Shown piece by piece: positions 46,236-56,165 of a stretch of DNA of 64,000 bases (positions are counted from its first letter, which is position 1; each line of letters opens with the position of its first letter). The DNA is taken from assembly GCA_002257205.1 (NCBI GenBank), contig NCHM01000004.1, positions 1-64,000 of the forward strand, in the 5' to 3' direction. Under the pieces are notes generated by a model. The model saw nothing but the letters and a program-made list of their open reading frames with translations, searched no databases and was not told the DNA's origin. The translations under genes and the position numbers were made by a program. Source of the DNA: Rhizobiales bacterium 24-66-13. Lineage in GTDB: Bacteria; Pseudomonadota; Alphaproteobacteria; Rhizobiales; Xanthobacteraceae.

Positions 46236-47054
46236 ATGGCGATCGACGCGACAACATCGGAAGAGTTCAGTGTCGAGATCAGGCCGGGCGTATGCCGCCC
46301 GGACTGGTCGGCCGTTACCACGCCGGCCGCGCGGCATGCGCTTAGCGGGCGCATGGCGGCGCGGGCGGGACTTCTGGACAAGTGGTCGCAGGCGCTCGAA
46401 CCGAATGAGGATCTGGTGTGGCGGATGGTCCTCGACCTCTACGCCGAAACCGGTCGGCCGCCTCGCGCTAGCGAGATTGCCGCCTGCTCGGACATCCCAG
46501 AGGAGCGCATGCGCGTCATTCTGCACAAGCTGCAACTGCGCGATCTCGTGGGCCTTGAACCCGGCACGGACGCGATCCTCTATGCCTACCCTTTTACGGA
46601 GACACAGACAGGTCACCACGTCGCACTGAAGAGCCACACCTTGCACAGCCTCTGCGCCATCGACGCACTCGGGGTTGGTAGAATGTATCGCAGCGACGTC
46701 ACGGTCGAGTCCCGCTGTCGGCTAACTGGTAGAAGCGTCCGGGTGACGATAGGCGATGAGGGTCGTACCTTGTGTAACGTGTCGCCCGATGGCGCCGTAG
46801 TCTGGTACGATTTTGCCTATGAAGGAGGTGCGGCGGCAAACTCTTGTTGCCCGTTGATCGCCTTCTTTTGTTCGGAAGAGCAATTGCGGCGTTGGCTTGA
46901 TCAGCAGACGCCATCCCGGCACGGCGTCATGTTGGTGATGGAAGAGGCCCTGGAAGTCGGCAGCGCAATCTTTGGTCCAGTTCTGACAGTGCCTGGCGCA
47001 GTTTCGGAGGAAGAGTCGCTAGCATCTTCCAAGTCGAGGAAGGCGCTTCGCTGA
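46236..47054 (+). CDS. merB: Alkylmercury lyase MerB
   Basis: The 272-aa organomercurial lyase cleaves the carbon-mercury bond. The catalytic set is visible: SLCAIDALGVG supplies the first Cys and the Asp three residues later, and NSCCPLIAFFCSEEQL supplies the second Cys. It is longer than classical MerB (about 212 aa) by an N-terminal extension of about 40 residues and a polar tail. Its stop overlaps the CTG at 47051 that seems to start the LysR gene. Confidence 0.93.
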   Translation: MAIDATTSEEFSVEIRPGVCRPDWSAVTTPAARHALSGRMAARAGLLDKWSQALEPNEDLVWRMVLDLYAETGRPPRASEIAACSDIPEERMRVILHKLQLRDLVGLEPGTDAILYAYPFTETQTGHHVALKSHTLHSLCAIDALGVGRMYRSDVTVESRCRLTGRSVRVTIGDEGRTLCNVSPDGAVVWYDFAYEGGAAANSCCPLIAFFCSEEQLRRWLDQQTPSRHGVMLVMEEALEVGSAIFGPVLTVPGAVSEEESLASSKSRKALR

Positions 47055-47992
47055 CAATCGAGCTGCGCCATCTTCGCTACTTTATCGCAGCGGCAGAGCG
47101 CGGTAGCTTTCGACGCGCAGCAAAGGCGCTTAAGATTCAGGAGTCCGCCATCAGCCGGCGGATTCGGGATCTGGAAGATGAACTAGGAGCGGCTCTATTC
47201 ATTCGCCACCATGGTGGTGTCGATCTCACTCAAGCCGGCCAGAGATTTCTCGTCCGCGCTCGTAAGGCCATCACTCAGATCGGCCATGCCGCCATGGACG
47301 TTGGTTCAGTTGGGCGTGGTGAAGCGGGCACCGTGCGCATCGGGATATTTTCCTCGCTTGCATCTGGCTTTCTCGCCGATCTCCTCCGCGCCTATGCTGC
47401 GGCAAACCCAGCCATCCGACCCGATCTGATTGAAGGCGGGCCCTCCGGCCACATCGCCGCGATTCAACGACATCACCTGGATGTCGCCTTCCTGACCGGT
47501 GAGCCGATCGCGGACGGATGCGATCTGGTGCATCTTTGGAATGAGCGTGTCTTCGTAGCATTGCCAGACGACGACGACCTGTCTCGAAATCGCGAGATTT
47601 CTTGGACGGACCTGCGAGACCGACACTTTATCGTCAGTGAGACCGACCCGGGTCCGGAGATCCACGACTACCTGGTGAAGCACCTCGCTGACCTTGGGCA
47701 CCACCCCAACGTCGAACGTTGCCGTGTCGGTCGAGACAATTTGATGAATCTCGTCGCCATGGCTCAGGGCCTCACGCTGACCAGCGAAGCGACTATCGCG
47801 GCGCGCTTTCCCGGCGTCGCCTACCGCCCACTCAGCCAGGAGATTCTGCCGTTCTGCGCGATTTGGTCGCCGCACAATGACAATCCGGCTTTACGGCGGT
47901 TGCTGAGCCTAGCCAGAACAATGTCGCGACGATCGAACGCCGTCACAGTGCCGGGACTGATCGCTAATTCTGCGACGACGAGCCCGAGCTAG
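47051..47992 (+). CDS. LysR-family regulator with apparent CTG start
   Basis: The 313-residue frame starts at CTG 47051 with TIELRHLRYFIAAAERGSFRRAA, the normal LysR N-terminus. The helix-turn-helix runs through LKIQESAISRRIRDLED. No in-frame ATG, GTG or TTG lies upstream within reach, and the next standard start would cut off the DNA-binding domain. GAGGAAGG lies at a suitable distance before the CTG. The arrangement mirrors the left LysR gene. Its original start was probably lost when the mer cluster joined here. Confidence 0.8.
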   Translation: MTIELRHLRYFIAAAERGSFRRAAKALKIQESAISRRIRDLEDELGAALFIRHHGGVDLTQAGQRFLVRARKAITQIGHAAMDVGSVGRGEAGTVRIGIFSSLASGFLADLLRAYAAANPAIRPDLIEGGPSGHIAAIQRHHLDVAFLTGEPIADGCDLVHLWNERVFVALPDDDDLSRNREISWTDLRDRHFIVSETDPGPEIHDYLVKHLADLGHHPNVERCRVGRDNLMNLVAMAQGLTLTSEATIAARFPGVAYRPLSQEILPFCAIWSPHNDNPALRRLLSLARTMSRRSNAVTVPGLIANSATTSPS

Positions 47993-48227
47993 CAGGTGGG
48001 TGCCCGTGTTCGCCGTCGCGTCGCGCCTTCAAGAATCCTCGGTCGGTCGCCATGAATCGCTCGATCATCGGCGGAATCAGCTTCACCGGATCGCCCACGG
48101 ATCTTCCTGTCTCGCGGGCTAGTATTTGGGCATAGGCCACGAGATCGCGGTGAACCGTGGCCGGCAGTTCGAACGAGACCTTGACCGGCTTGTCATCCGT
48201 AATCGAGCCAAGCTTCAATTTCACCAT
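47964..48227 (-). CDS. DUF2274 family protein, right copy
   Basis: The 87-aa protein (MVKLKLGSITDDKPVKVSFELPATVH) corresponds to the left DUF2274 protein. ATG 48227 follows GGAGG. Because of the deletion in trbI the same frame is also open from trbI, so a fused product could be made. Its 3' end overlaps the convergent LysR gene by 29 bp. Confidence 0.83.
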   Translation of the reverse strand: MVKLKLGSITDDKPVKVSFELPATVHRDLVAYAQILARETGRSVGDPVKLIPPMIERFMATDRGFLKARRDGEHGHPPASSGSSSQN

Positions 48228-49433
48228 ATCAGCCTCCGTAGGGTTCGAGCACGAGATCGCGCGTGACGATGACGCGGACGGGATTTGCTGGCCGGTTTGG
48301 CTGACGCTGTTGTACGCACCCTGTCGTAGCGCCCGCACGATGTCGCTTTCCTGGCCAGACGAGCCGGCCTCCGCACCGATGCTCAGGATCGTGGAGAGCG
48401 CAGCGGCCTTGAACAGTTCGCCCCAGTGATAGTCGACACCATCCTCGAGGCCGGCATAGCCCTCGGCGTCCGCACCAGGCTGGCGCTCCAGAACGATGGA
48501 GCGACCATTGGGAAAGATCAGCCGATTCCAGACGAGGAGTATGCGCCGCTGACCGAAGCCGACGCCGCTGTCATACTGCCCGATGACGCGCGTGCCCTGA
48601 GGCACGAGGAGGATCTTGCCGGTCGGGCTGTCATAGATGTTCTCCGTCACCTGCGCGGTGATCTGGCCCGGCAGGTCGGAGCGGATGCCGGTGATGAGCG
48701 CGGCAGCGATGACAGCGCCGGCCTGCAGAACGTTCTTCGACGCCGGCGCCGCAACGCGATCCGGCGAGACGGTGCGCTTGTCCGGCGCCTGGTTGAGGAA
48801 TGCGAGCTGGCGATCCTGCGCCGAGGGCGTCGCCGGCTGCGGCGCGAGGCCGAGGCTGGCGAGGTCGGCCGGCGGCGTGGCGATCGCGGTGGGTTGCGTC
48901 GAGGCCCCAGCACTGGCGGGCCGAGTCTCGGTCGAGGCGAACAGCCGCGCGGTCCGTGCCGACTCCAGCTCCTGCGCCCGACGCTGTTCCTCCGGGCTCG
49001 GCCCCACGGGGCCTGATGCAGGCGCGCCGATCGGCGGCACCGTGCCACCGTTCTGCGCGTTCAGGATCGGGCGACCGAGATCGCCCGGGAGCGGCGGGCC
49101 GAGCTTCGGGACGCCGGAATAATCTTTCGGCAATCCAGCCAGTCCGTCCGGTGTCGAGCGGTTGTCTGTCGAGTACAGTTCCTGGCCCTGGCCACCGTGA
49201 CGGGTCTGAAGCGCATAGATCAGCGCCCCGCCGACACCGAGGCTTGCGGCGAGACCCAGACCGGCCAGCACCTTGCGGGACAGGCGGGTCACGCGCGGCG
49301 GCTCGGCGCGCAGCCGCATCGTCGCGGCCGGCCCGCCGGTCAGCGGCCGAGCGTCATCGTCGATCGGCTGAGGCTGGGGCGTCGAACCTTGCGCCCGGCC
49401 TTCCTCCTTTTCGGGATCGCGTTCATCGCTCAC
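48228..49433 (-). pseudogene. trbI: trbI with 52-nt deletion, C-terminus lost
   Basis: The protein is a normal TrbI/VirB10 to SQTGQQI near residue 382: membrane segment at residues about 48-68, IGQYDSGVGFGQRRILLVW in the barrel. Against the left copy, 52 nt are missing at about 48,281-48,284. This removes the segment equivalent to IQRQLNIQPTLTIRPGF and shifts the frame. The remaining PVRVIVTRDLVLEPYGG is readable only in another frame. The shifted frame runs into DUF2274 without a stop. The mating channel may be impaired. Confidence 0.82.
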
Positions 49434-50497
49434 GATGCCGGCCTCCCGTCGGTGCGGGAGATGCGGACGCGCTTCTGGTTCTTGCCCGCACCAAACCGCA
49501 ACTCGGCGGCGGCGAACAGCCGATCGACAATCATGTAGTTGCCGCGCACGCGATAGTTCACCAGCTCGGATGTGTCGCCCTCCGGCCCGACCACGAACAG
49601 CGGCGGCATCTCGCCCTGACCGATGCCGCGCGGGAATTCGATGAACACCTGCTTGCCGTCATCGAAGGCGCGAAGCGGCCGCCACGGCGCGCGGTCACCC
49701 GTCACCTCGTAGCGAAAATTGACGCGGGCGAGATCGATGCCGCTGGAGACGGGCTGCGCGGCCTCGGCTTGCTGGTTCTGGCGGCGCAGCGCGATGAGCT
49801 GGTCTTGCGGATATTGCCAGGACACCGACGCCATGTAGGTCGAGGGCGTTGCGCGCAGCTCCATGTGATAGGTGCGCCTGTCGGTGTTGATGACGAGATT
49901 GGTCATCAGCTCGGCGCGGGTTGGCTTTACGAGGATATGAATCTGCTTGGCCGCGCCGATGCCGCTCTCGGTATCGCCGATGATCCAGCGCACGGTGTCG
50001 CCGGCGGCGACGGGACCGGAGCCGACGAGCTGTTCGCCGGGCTGGAGCGCGATGTCGGTGATCTGCCCCGGCGATGCATAGACCTGATAGAGCGCGCCAT
50101 CGACGAAGGGATAGACCTGCATGGAGTTGATGAAGCCGTTGCGAACGGGCTGAACGCGCGCGGCGGCGTTGGCCTGGTTGACGCGTGCGGCGGGGTCGGC
50201 CGGTTCCGGCTCGGGCTTCCCGTCCTTGCCGAGCGGCTTCAACTGACCGGGCAGCGGGAGCGGCTTGGGCAATTCCACCACCCTGACGGGCGCTGGCGGA
50301 TCGGTCGTCTGCACGGCCGGGGCCGCATTGTCGTAGGAAATTTCCGGGGGCGGCGTGTGGGTGGCGCACCCTGCCAACGCCGAACCGGCGAGCAGGATCG
50401 CCGGCAAAGCGGATTTGCGCAAAGCCGGCATTACGTGGATGCGGAAAGCCGGACGCCCTGCACTCCAGGGGGCGGCTTTGCGGAGTGCGGGCGTCAT
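49430..50497 (-). CDS. trbG: TrbG, right copy
   Basis: The 355-aa VirB9-like outer-membrane core protein has lipobox LAGC near residue 44, a proline-rich linker, and the VirB9 domain with YPFVDGALYQVYASPGQITD and YMASVSWQYPQDQ. It aligns with the left TrbG along its length except for the first 50 residues. It overlaps trbI and trbF by 4 nt. Confidence 0.92.
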   Translation of the reverse strand: MTPALRKAAPWSAGRPAFRIHVMPALRKSALPAILLAGSALAGCATHTPPPEISYDNAAPAVQTTDPPAPVRVVELPKPLPLPGQLKPLGKDGKPEPEPADPAARVNQANAAARVQPVRNGFINSMQVYPFVDGALYQVYASPGQITDIALQPGEQLVGSGPVAAGDTVRWIIGDTESGIGAAKQIHILVKPTRAELMTNLVINTDRRTYHMELRATPSTYMASVSWQYPQDQLIALRRQNQQAEAAQPVSSGIDLARVNFRYEVTGDRAPWRPLRAFDDGKQVFIEFPRGIGQGEMPPLFVVGPEGDTSELVNYRVRGNYMIVDRLFAAAELRFGAGKNQKRVRISRTDGRPAS

Positions 50498-51177
50498 TGT
50501 CCAAGCTCCTTCGACCAGTTGATGGCGTTGATGTAGATGCCGAGCGGATTCTTCCGCAGCGTGTCGGCGTCGCGCGGCGGCTGTACAATGACGGTGAGGA
50601 TGGCTGACCAGCGTTCGGTGGAGGCCAGCGAGCCGTCCTGATAGCGGCGCTCGATCCAGGCGATGCGGAAGCTGGATGGCGAGGCCCGGATGACCGACGA
50701 CACCTCGATTGCGATTTGCTGCTTGCCGACCTTCGTGAAGGGGTCGTTGGCGCGGGCGTAGTCGTTGAGCGCGAGCGCGCCGCCTTGTGTGGTGAAGTCA
50801 TAGGCGCGCAGCCAGTTCTGCCGCACGATGATGGCGTCGGCCGGGATCGAGCGGACCTGCTCGATGAAGCGCGCCAGGTAGAAGGCGATCTGCGGATCGT
50901 TCGGCTGGTAGTCGGCGGTCGCCGGCGCCACGGCCTGCGCCTGGCCGAGCCGGTCGACCTGCACCACCCAGGGCACGATCGAGCCGTTGGCGGACTGCCA
51001 GACAAGCGCGGCGGAGAGGCCAGCGGCAAGCCCCAATGAGCCGAACGCCATGTAGCGCCAGTTGCGGGCCTGCACGCGGGCCGATCCGATCCGATCGTCC
51101 CAGATCTGCGCCGCGCGCTGGTAGGGCGTCTCTGGTTGCGGGGATTTGCCGTAGTGGGTGGATGGTCGTTTGAACAT
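50494..51177 (-). CDS. trbF: TrbF, right copy
   Basis: The 227-aa VirB8-like protein has the same length as the left copy. It has one membrane segment (residues about 42-62), a periplasmic domain with IIVRQNWLRAYDFTT near residue 118, and the same final sequence IYINAINWSKELGQ. Confidence 0.92.
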   Translation of the reverse strand: MFKRPSTHYGKSPQPETPYQRAAQIWDDRIGSARVQARNWRYMAFGSLGLAAGLSAALVWQSANGSIVPWVVQVDRLGQAQAVAPATADYQPNDPQIAFYLARFIEQVRSIPADAIIVRQNWLRAYDFTTQGGALALNDYARANDPFTKVGKQQIAIEVSSVIRASPSSFRIAWIERRYQDGSLASTERWSAILTVIVQPPRDADTLRKNPLGIYINAINWSKELGQ

Positions 51178-51179
51178 GG

Positions 51180-52526
51180 TCAGTCGCTTTCGGAGAGGTT
51201 GACGGAGGAGCCACCGCCATGGCTGTCACCGCTACGCACGGCGTGAGCGGCGGCCTGAACGCCATGGGTGAGCTGCTGCGAGCGCTTCATGCGCTTCGCC
51301 CAGGCCCGCGGACTTTCGGCGGCGGAAGAGGATGCAGCCTCGGCGGTGATTTCGCCCGCCGCTGAGCCCGATGACCCTGTGGCGATCTCCGTCGCGGCCT
51401 GGCCGCCGGCCTGATAGCTCTGCTTCAGGCTTTCGGTGGCATGTCCGGCAGCGCGCCTGAGTGGCGAGACGGCGGCCTTCGCGCCGGTGCTTGCGACATT
51501 GCCGAGACCGGATGCGACGCCCGATGCGCCAGACTGACCAGCGGCGCCAAGGCTGTAGGCCGTGGATGCGCCGCCAGCGAGGGCGGCTCCACCACGAGCG
51601 GCGGCGGCTGCGCCGCCGGCAAGCGCGGCACCGCCGGAAGCGACCGCGCCTACCGTAGCTGCGCCCGCCGCGACCATGCCGCCGGCGGCGAGACCCGTGC
51701 CGACCGCCGCGCCCGCGCCGAGCTGCGGTCCACCGGAGATGAGACCATTGGCGATGCCGGGGCCGAAGATGCCGAGACCAAGCAGCGAAAGCGCGGCGAG
51801 CACGATCGCCATCGCGTCGTCGATCGACGGCGTCGCGCCGGCAAAGCCAGAGGTGAATTCTGAGAACAGCGTCGAGCCGATGCCGATGATGACCGCGAGG
51901 ACCAGCACTTTGATGCCGGAGGAGATGACGTTGCCCAGCACGCGCTCGGCCATGAAGGCGGATTTGCCGAACAGACCGAAGGGAATGAGGACAAAGCCGG
52001 CGAGTGTCGTCAGCTTGAATTCGATCAGGGTGACGAAGAGCTGGATCGCGAGGATGAAGAAGGCGAGCAGGATCAGCGCCCAGGCGAAGAGCAGGCAGGC
52101 AATCTGAATGAAGTTCTCGAAGAACGACCAGTAGCCCATCAGGCCGGAGATGGAGTCGAGCAGCGGCCGTCCCGCGTCGAGCCCGGTCTGCGCCACCTTG
52201 CCGGGGCGCAAAAGGTCGCTGACGGCAAAGCTGGTGCCTGACGCCTTCAGGCCGAGGCCCGCGAAGCTCTCGAAGATGATGCGGGCGAGATTATTCCAGT
52301 TGGAGATGAGGTAGGCGAAGACGCCGACGAACAGCGTCTTCTTGACGAGGCGCGCCATGATGTCGTCGTCGGCGCCCCACGACCAAAAGAGCGCGGCCAG
52401 CGTCACGTCGATGACGATGAGCGTGGTGGCGATGAAGCCGACCTCGCCACCGAGCAGGCCGAAGCCGCCGTCGATGTAGCGCGTGAAGACTTCGAGGAAA
52501 TGGTCGATGACGCCGGTGCCGCCCAT
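51180..52526 (-). CDS. trbL: TrbL, right copy
   Basis: The 448-aa polytopic VirB6-like inner-membrane channel protein begins MGGTGVIDHFLEVFTRYIDGG. It has about six hydrophobic helices, then a Gly/Ala-rich region (residues about 270-340) and a polar tail. It ends SVNLSESD, like the left copy (SVNLSEGE). Confidence 0.92.
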   Translation of the reverse strand: MGGTGVIDHFLEVFTRYIDGGFGLLGGEVGFIATTLIVIDVTLAALFWSWGADDDIMARLVKKTLFVGVFAYLISNWNNLARIIFESFAGLGLKASGTSFAVSDLLRPGKVAQTGLDAGRPLLDSISGLMGYWSFFENFIQIACLLFAWALILLAFFILAIQLFVTLIEFKLTTLAGFVLIPFGLFGKSAFMAERVLGNVISSGIKVLVLAVIIGIGSTLFSEFTSGFAGATPSIDDAMAIVLAALSLLGLGIFGPGIANGLISGGPQLGAGAAVGTGLAAGGMVAAGAATVGAVASGGAALAGGAAAAARGGAALAGGASTAYSLGAAGQSGASGVASGLGNVASTGAKAAVSPLRRAAGHATESLKQSYQAGGQAATEIATGSSGSAAGEITAEAASSSAAESPRAWAKRMKRSQQLTHGVQAAAHAVRSGDSHGGGSSVNLSESD

Positions 52527-52527
52527 G

Positions 52528-52947
52528 TCAGCGAGCTCCCTGGTCGGCAGAGATGGCCGGCCGGGCCGGCTCGGCCTGCACCGCAGGCCCGGTCAAATCC
52601 GCTGGCGCACTGTCTTTGCGGATGGGGTCGGCCGACGCGGGCGCGCTTGGAAACAGCGTGGTCGGCGCAGACGGGACCGACGACACCGCTGGCGCCGGTT
52701 GACCGAGGAACCGGCGCCGGTTCTCGGCCCACGCTATCAGGCAGGCGGGATCGCGCGGGCCTGCCTCACCGATCTCCGAACAGCGCAGCAATTCGGCCGC
52801 GAGAGGATCTTGCGATGCGACGGGACGCACCCGTGTCGCGAAGTCGATTGGCCGATCATCCTTGCGGTTCATCTCGATCGCGGTCGCCGTGATGGCGACC
52901 GCGACGAAGACGATGGCGCCGATGCGAGCGAGGGTCTTGCCGTCCAT
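52528..52947 (-). CDS. TrbK-alt, right copy, putative entry exclusion
   Basis: The 139-aa protein has an N-terminal membrane segment (residues about 7-25) and the conserved patch LLRCSEIGEAG with CLIAWAENRRRFLGQP. The rest differs strongly from the left copy and is longer by a proline/alanine-rich tail. Divergence of an exclusion protein fits two elements that can coexist in one cell; this is inference. Confidence 0.8.
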   Translation of the reverse strand: MDGKTLARIGAIVFVAVAITATAIEMNRKDDRPIDFATRVRPVASQDPLAAELLRCSEIGEAGPRDPACLIAWAENRRRFLGQPAPAVSSVPSAPTTLFPSAPASADPIRKDSAPADLTGPAVQAEPARPAISADQGAR

Positions 52948-52957
52948 CGCGCCGCCC

Positions 52958-53716
52958 TCAGTGATTGCCGTAGAACATCTGCGCGTTGCCGGGCTGGTAG
53001 CCCGAACCCGGCGTCAGAAAGCGACGGCGCTGCTCGCGGCCCTGTTCGGCGGCGGCGGACTGCTCCGCCGATTGCAAGGCCTGCGCCCGACCGTTGGCCG
53101 CGACGACGGCGGTGAGATCCGCGAGTTGCTGGGCCTGGAGCGCGAGAAGCTGGTTGCCGGCTTGCGTTGCCTGCAGCGCACCGGTCGCGCCCTGGCTCTG
53201 GCCGACCAGCGCCGACATCTGCGCGCGGTTGGTGTCGATGTTGCCGACGACGCCGGCTTGCACGCGCATGGCGTCCTGCAGGCCGCCGACCGTGTTCTGC
53301 CAGCGCGAGCGCGCATCGGCGACAAGCTGCTGATCGGACGCCGACATCGAGACGTTTCCGTATTTCTGCTGGAACACGCGATCGATCTGCTGGACGTCGT
53401 AGGCGATGTTCTGGGCTTGCTGCAGGAGTTGCTGCGTCCGCTGAACCGATTGCTGAAGCTGTTGCAGCGACGAGTACGGCAGGCTCGCGAGATTGCGAGC
53501 CTGGTTGATCAACATCTGCGCTTCGTTCTGAAGCGAGGTGATCTGGTTGGTGATCTGCTGGAGCGAACGCGCCGCCGTCAGGACGTTTTGTGCATAGTTC
53601 GAGGGATCGAACACGATGATGGCGTGGGCCGGCGTCGCCAGCATGGGCGCGAGCGCCACGGGAGCGATCAGCAGCGCGGCAGCGAACCGCGCTGCGCGGG
53701 ATTGGCGCAGTTTCAT
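52958..53716 (-). CDS. trbJ: TrbJ, right copy
   Basis: The 252-aa VirB5-like protein has a signal peptide ending TPAHA near residue 32 and a glutamine-rich helical region (QQITNQITSLQNEAQMLINQ). It ends GYQPGNAQMFYGNH, like the left copy's GYQPGNVTMFHGN. It overlaps trbE by 4 nt. Confidence 0.9.
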   Translation of the reverse strand: MKLRQSRAARFAAALLIAPVALAPMLATPAHAIIVFDPSNYAQNVLTAARSLQQITNQITSLQNEAQMLINQARNLASLPYSSLQQLQQSVQRTQQLLQQAQNIAYDVQQIDRVFQQKYGNVSMSASDQQLVADARSRWQNTVGGLQDAMRVQAGVVGNIDTNRAQMSALVGQSQGATGALQATQAGNQLLALQAQQLADLTAVVAANGRAQALQSAEQSAAAEQGREQRRRFLTPGSGYQPGNAQMFYGNH

Positions 53717-56151
53717 GAGGACTTCTCCTTGTTGGTGAGCGTGGGGATGAGATCAGCGGCCCAGCCGACCTCACGGTGATCGAGCCAGGCGGCGAGGAAT
53801 CCGTCGCGGCCATGTTCGGCGACGATCCGGGCGATGGCGGCCTGGTCGGTTTTTGACGAGGCGGCGCAGAGCGCGAGCGCGACGTCGGAAAGGCCCAGCT
53901 CGAACAGCCGATTGCCGCGCCGGGACTGGCAGTAGTAGTCACGCTTGGGCATGGCCCGGGCGATGATCTCGATCTGGCGATCGTTGAGGCCGAAACGCCG
54001 ATAGATCGCCGTGATCTGCGGCTCAATCGCGCGCTCGTTCGGCAGCAGAAGCCGGGTCTGACAGCTCTCGATGATGGCGGGCGCGATCGCCGAGCCGTCG
54101 ATGTCCGATAGGCTTTGCGTGGCGAAGATAACGCTGGCGTTCTTTTTGCGCAGCGTCTTCAGCCATTCGCGGAGCTGGCCGGCGAAGCCGTCGTCATCCA
54201 GCGCCAGCCAGCCCTCGTCGATGATGAGAAGCGTCGGCGAACCATCGAGCCGGTCTTCGATCCTGTGAAACAGATAGGAGAGGACCGCGGGCGCCGCGCC
54301 TGTCCCGATCAGACCTTCTGTCTCGAACGCTTGAACGAAGGCCGATCCGAGATGCTCGCGCTCGGCGTCGAGCAACCGGCCGTAGGGTCCGCCGACACAA
54401 TAGGGTCTGAGCGCCTGCTTGAGGTCGTTCGACTGGAGCAGCACGACCAGGCCGGTGATCGAGCGCTCCTCGACGGGCGCCGATGCCAGCGAGGTCAGCG
54501 CCGTCCAGATATGCTCCTTCACCTCGGGCGTGATCGGCACGCCTTCGCGCGTCAAGATCGACACGATCCAATCGCCCGCCCAGGCGCGCTCGGGAACGTC
54601 GTGGATGCGGGCCAGCGGCTGAAGGCTGACGCTGTCGATGGCACCGTCGCTGAGATCGCCGCCGAGATCGTGCCAATCGCCGCCCATGCCGAGCGCCGCC
54701 GCGCGGATCGAGCCGCCGAAGTCGAAGGCGAAGACCTGGGCGCGCTCATAGCGTCTGAACTGAAGCGCCATCAGCGCCAGCAGCACGGACTTGCCCGCGC
54801 CGGTCGGGCCGACGATCAGCGTGTGGCCGACGTCGCCGACGTGAAGCGAAAGCCGGAACGGGGTCGAGCCTTCGGTCTTGCCGAAGAGCAGTGGGGGCGC
54901 TGCAAAATGCTCGTCCCGTTCCGGCCCCGCCCACACCGCCGAAAGCGGGATCATGTGGGCGAGATTGAGCGTGGAAATCGGAGGCTGGCGGACATTCGCG
55001 TAGACATGGCCGGGCAATGACCCGAGCCAGGCGTCCACCGCATTGATGGTCTCGGCCATGGCGGTGAAGTCGCGGCCCTGGATGACCTTCTCGACCAACC
55101 GCAGCTTCTCGTCGGCGACGCGCGGATCGTCGTCCCACACCGTCACCGTCGCGGTGACATAGGCCATGCCGGCATAGTCGGCGCCGAGTTCCTGCAGCGC
55201 CATGTCGGCGTCGGCAGCCTTGTTGGAGGCGTCGGTGTCCACGAGGACGGACGCCTCGTTGGTCATCACCTCCTTGAGGATCGCGGCGATCGACTTGCGC
55301 TTGGCGAACCATTGCCGCCGGATCTTGGTCAAGAGCTTGGTCGCGTCGGTCTTGTCGAGCAGGATCGCGCGCGTCGACCAGCGATAGGGGAAGGCCAAGC
55401 GGTTCAGCTCGTCGAGCAGGCCCGGCGTCGTCGCCGTTGGAAAGCCCGTGACGGTGAGGATGCGCAGATGCGATGCGCCAAGGCGCGGTTCGAGCCCGCC
55501 GGTGAGCGGCTGGTCGGCGAGCAGCGCGTCGAGATAGATCGGCGTCTCGGGAACACGGACGCGGTGACGCTTGGTCGAGACGCAGCCGTGGAGGTAGGTG
55601 AGCGTCTCCGCGTCATCGAGCCAGCGGCACTCCGGCATGAAGGCTTCGACCAGACGCAGGATGCGATCGGTGCGATCGGCGAAGCCAGTCATCGCCTCGC
55701 GCGGGTCGATGCCTGACTTCTCGCGGCCTTCGTAGAGCCAGGTTTCCGCGCGCGCGGCGTCTTCGGCCGGGGGCAGATAGGTGAAGGTCAGGAAGTAGCA
55801 CGACTCGAAATGCGCACCGGCCTCCTCGAAGTCCGCCTTCCGCTCGGCATCAACCAGCGCCGAGGCGGGATCGGGAAAGCGGCTGTCGGGATAGAGGTTC
55901 GCGGCGTGGCGCTGCGCCTCGACGAAGATCGCCCAGCCGCTGCCGAGACGGCGGAAGGCGTTGTTGAGGCGGCCGGCGACCGCGACCAGCTCGGCCGGGA
56001 CGGCGCTGTCGAGATCGGGGCCGCGAAACCGGGCGGTGCGCTGAAAGCTGCCGTCCTTGTTGAGGACGATTCCTTCGCCCACCAGCGCGACCCAGGGCAG
56101 GAAGTCGGCGAGCCGGCTGTTGCGATTGCGATATTCGGTGAGGTTCATCAT
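53713..56151 (-). CDS. trbE: TrbE, right copy
   Basis: The 812-aa VirB4-like ATPase has the same length as the left copy. Walker A VGPTGAGKSVLLALM is near residue 450 and Walker B TLLIIDEGWLALDD near residue 642. The start is MMNLTEYRNRNSRLADFLPW; the second ATG (56148) would equally serve. It is highly similar to the left TrbE throughout by eye. Confidence 0.95.
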   Translation of the reverse strand: MMNLTEYRNRNSRLADFLPWVALVGEGIVLNKDGSFQRTARFRGPDLDSAVPAELVAVAGRLNNAFRRLGSGWAIFVEAQRHAANLYPDSRFPDPASALVDAERKADFEEAGAHFESCYFLTFTYLPPAEDAARAETWLYEGREKSGIDPREAMTGFADRTDRILRLVEAFMPECRWLDDAETLTYLHGCVSTKRHRVRVPETPIYLDALLADQPLTGGLEPRLGASHLRILTVTGFPTATTPGLLDELNRLAFPYRWSTRAILLDKTDATKLLTKIRRQWFAKRKSIAAILKEVMTNEASVLVDTDASNKAADADMALQELGADYAGMAYVTATVTVWDDDPRVADEKLRLVEKVIQGRDFTAMAETINAVDAWLGSLPGHVYANVRQPPISTLNLAHMIPLSAVWAGPERDEHFAAPPLLFGKTEGSTPFRLSLHVGDVGHTLIVGPTGAGKSVLLALMALQFRRYERAQVFAFDFGGSIRAAALGMGGDWHDLGGDLSDGAIDSVSLQPLARIHDVPERAWAGDWIVSILTREGVPITPEVKEHIWTALTSLASAPVEERSITGLVVLLQSNDLKQALRPYCVGGPYGRLLDAEREHLGSAFVQAFETEGLIGTGAAPAVLSYLFHRIEDRLDGSPTLLIIDEGWLALDDDGFAGQLREWLKTLRKKNASVIFATQSLSDIDGSAIAPAIIESCQTRLLLPNERAIEPQITAIYRRFGLNDRQIEIIARAMPKRDYYCQSRRGNRLFELGLSDVALALCAASSKTDQAAIARIVAEHGRDGFLAAWLDHREVGWAADLIPTLTNKEKSS

Positions 56152-56165
56152 CGGCGCGCTCCCCG

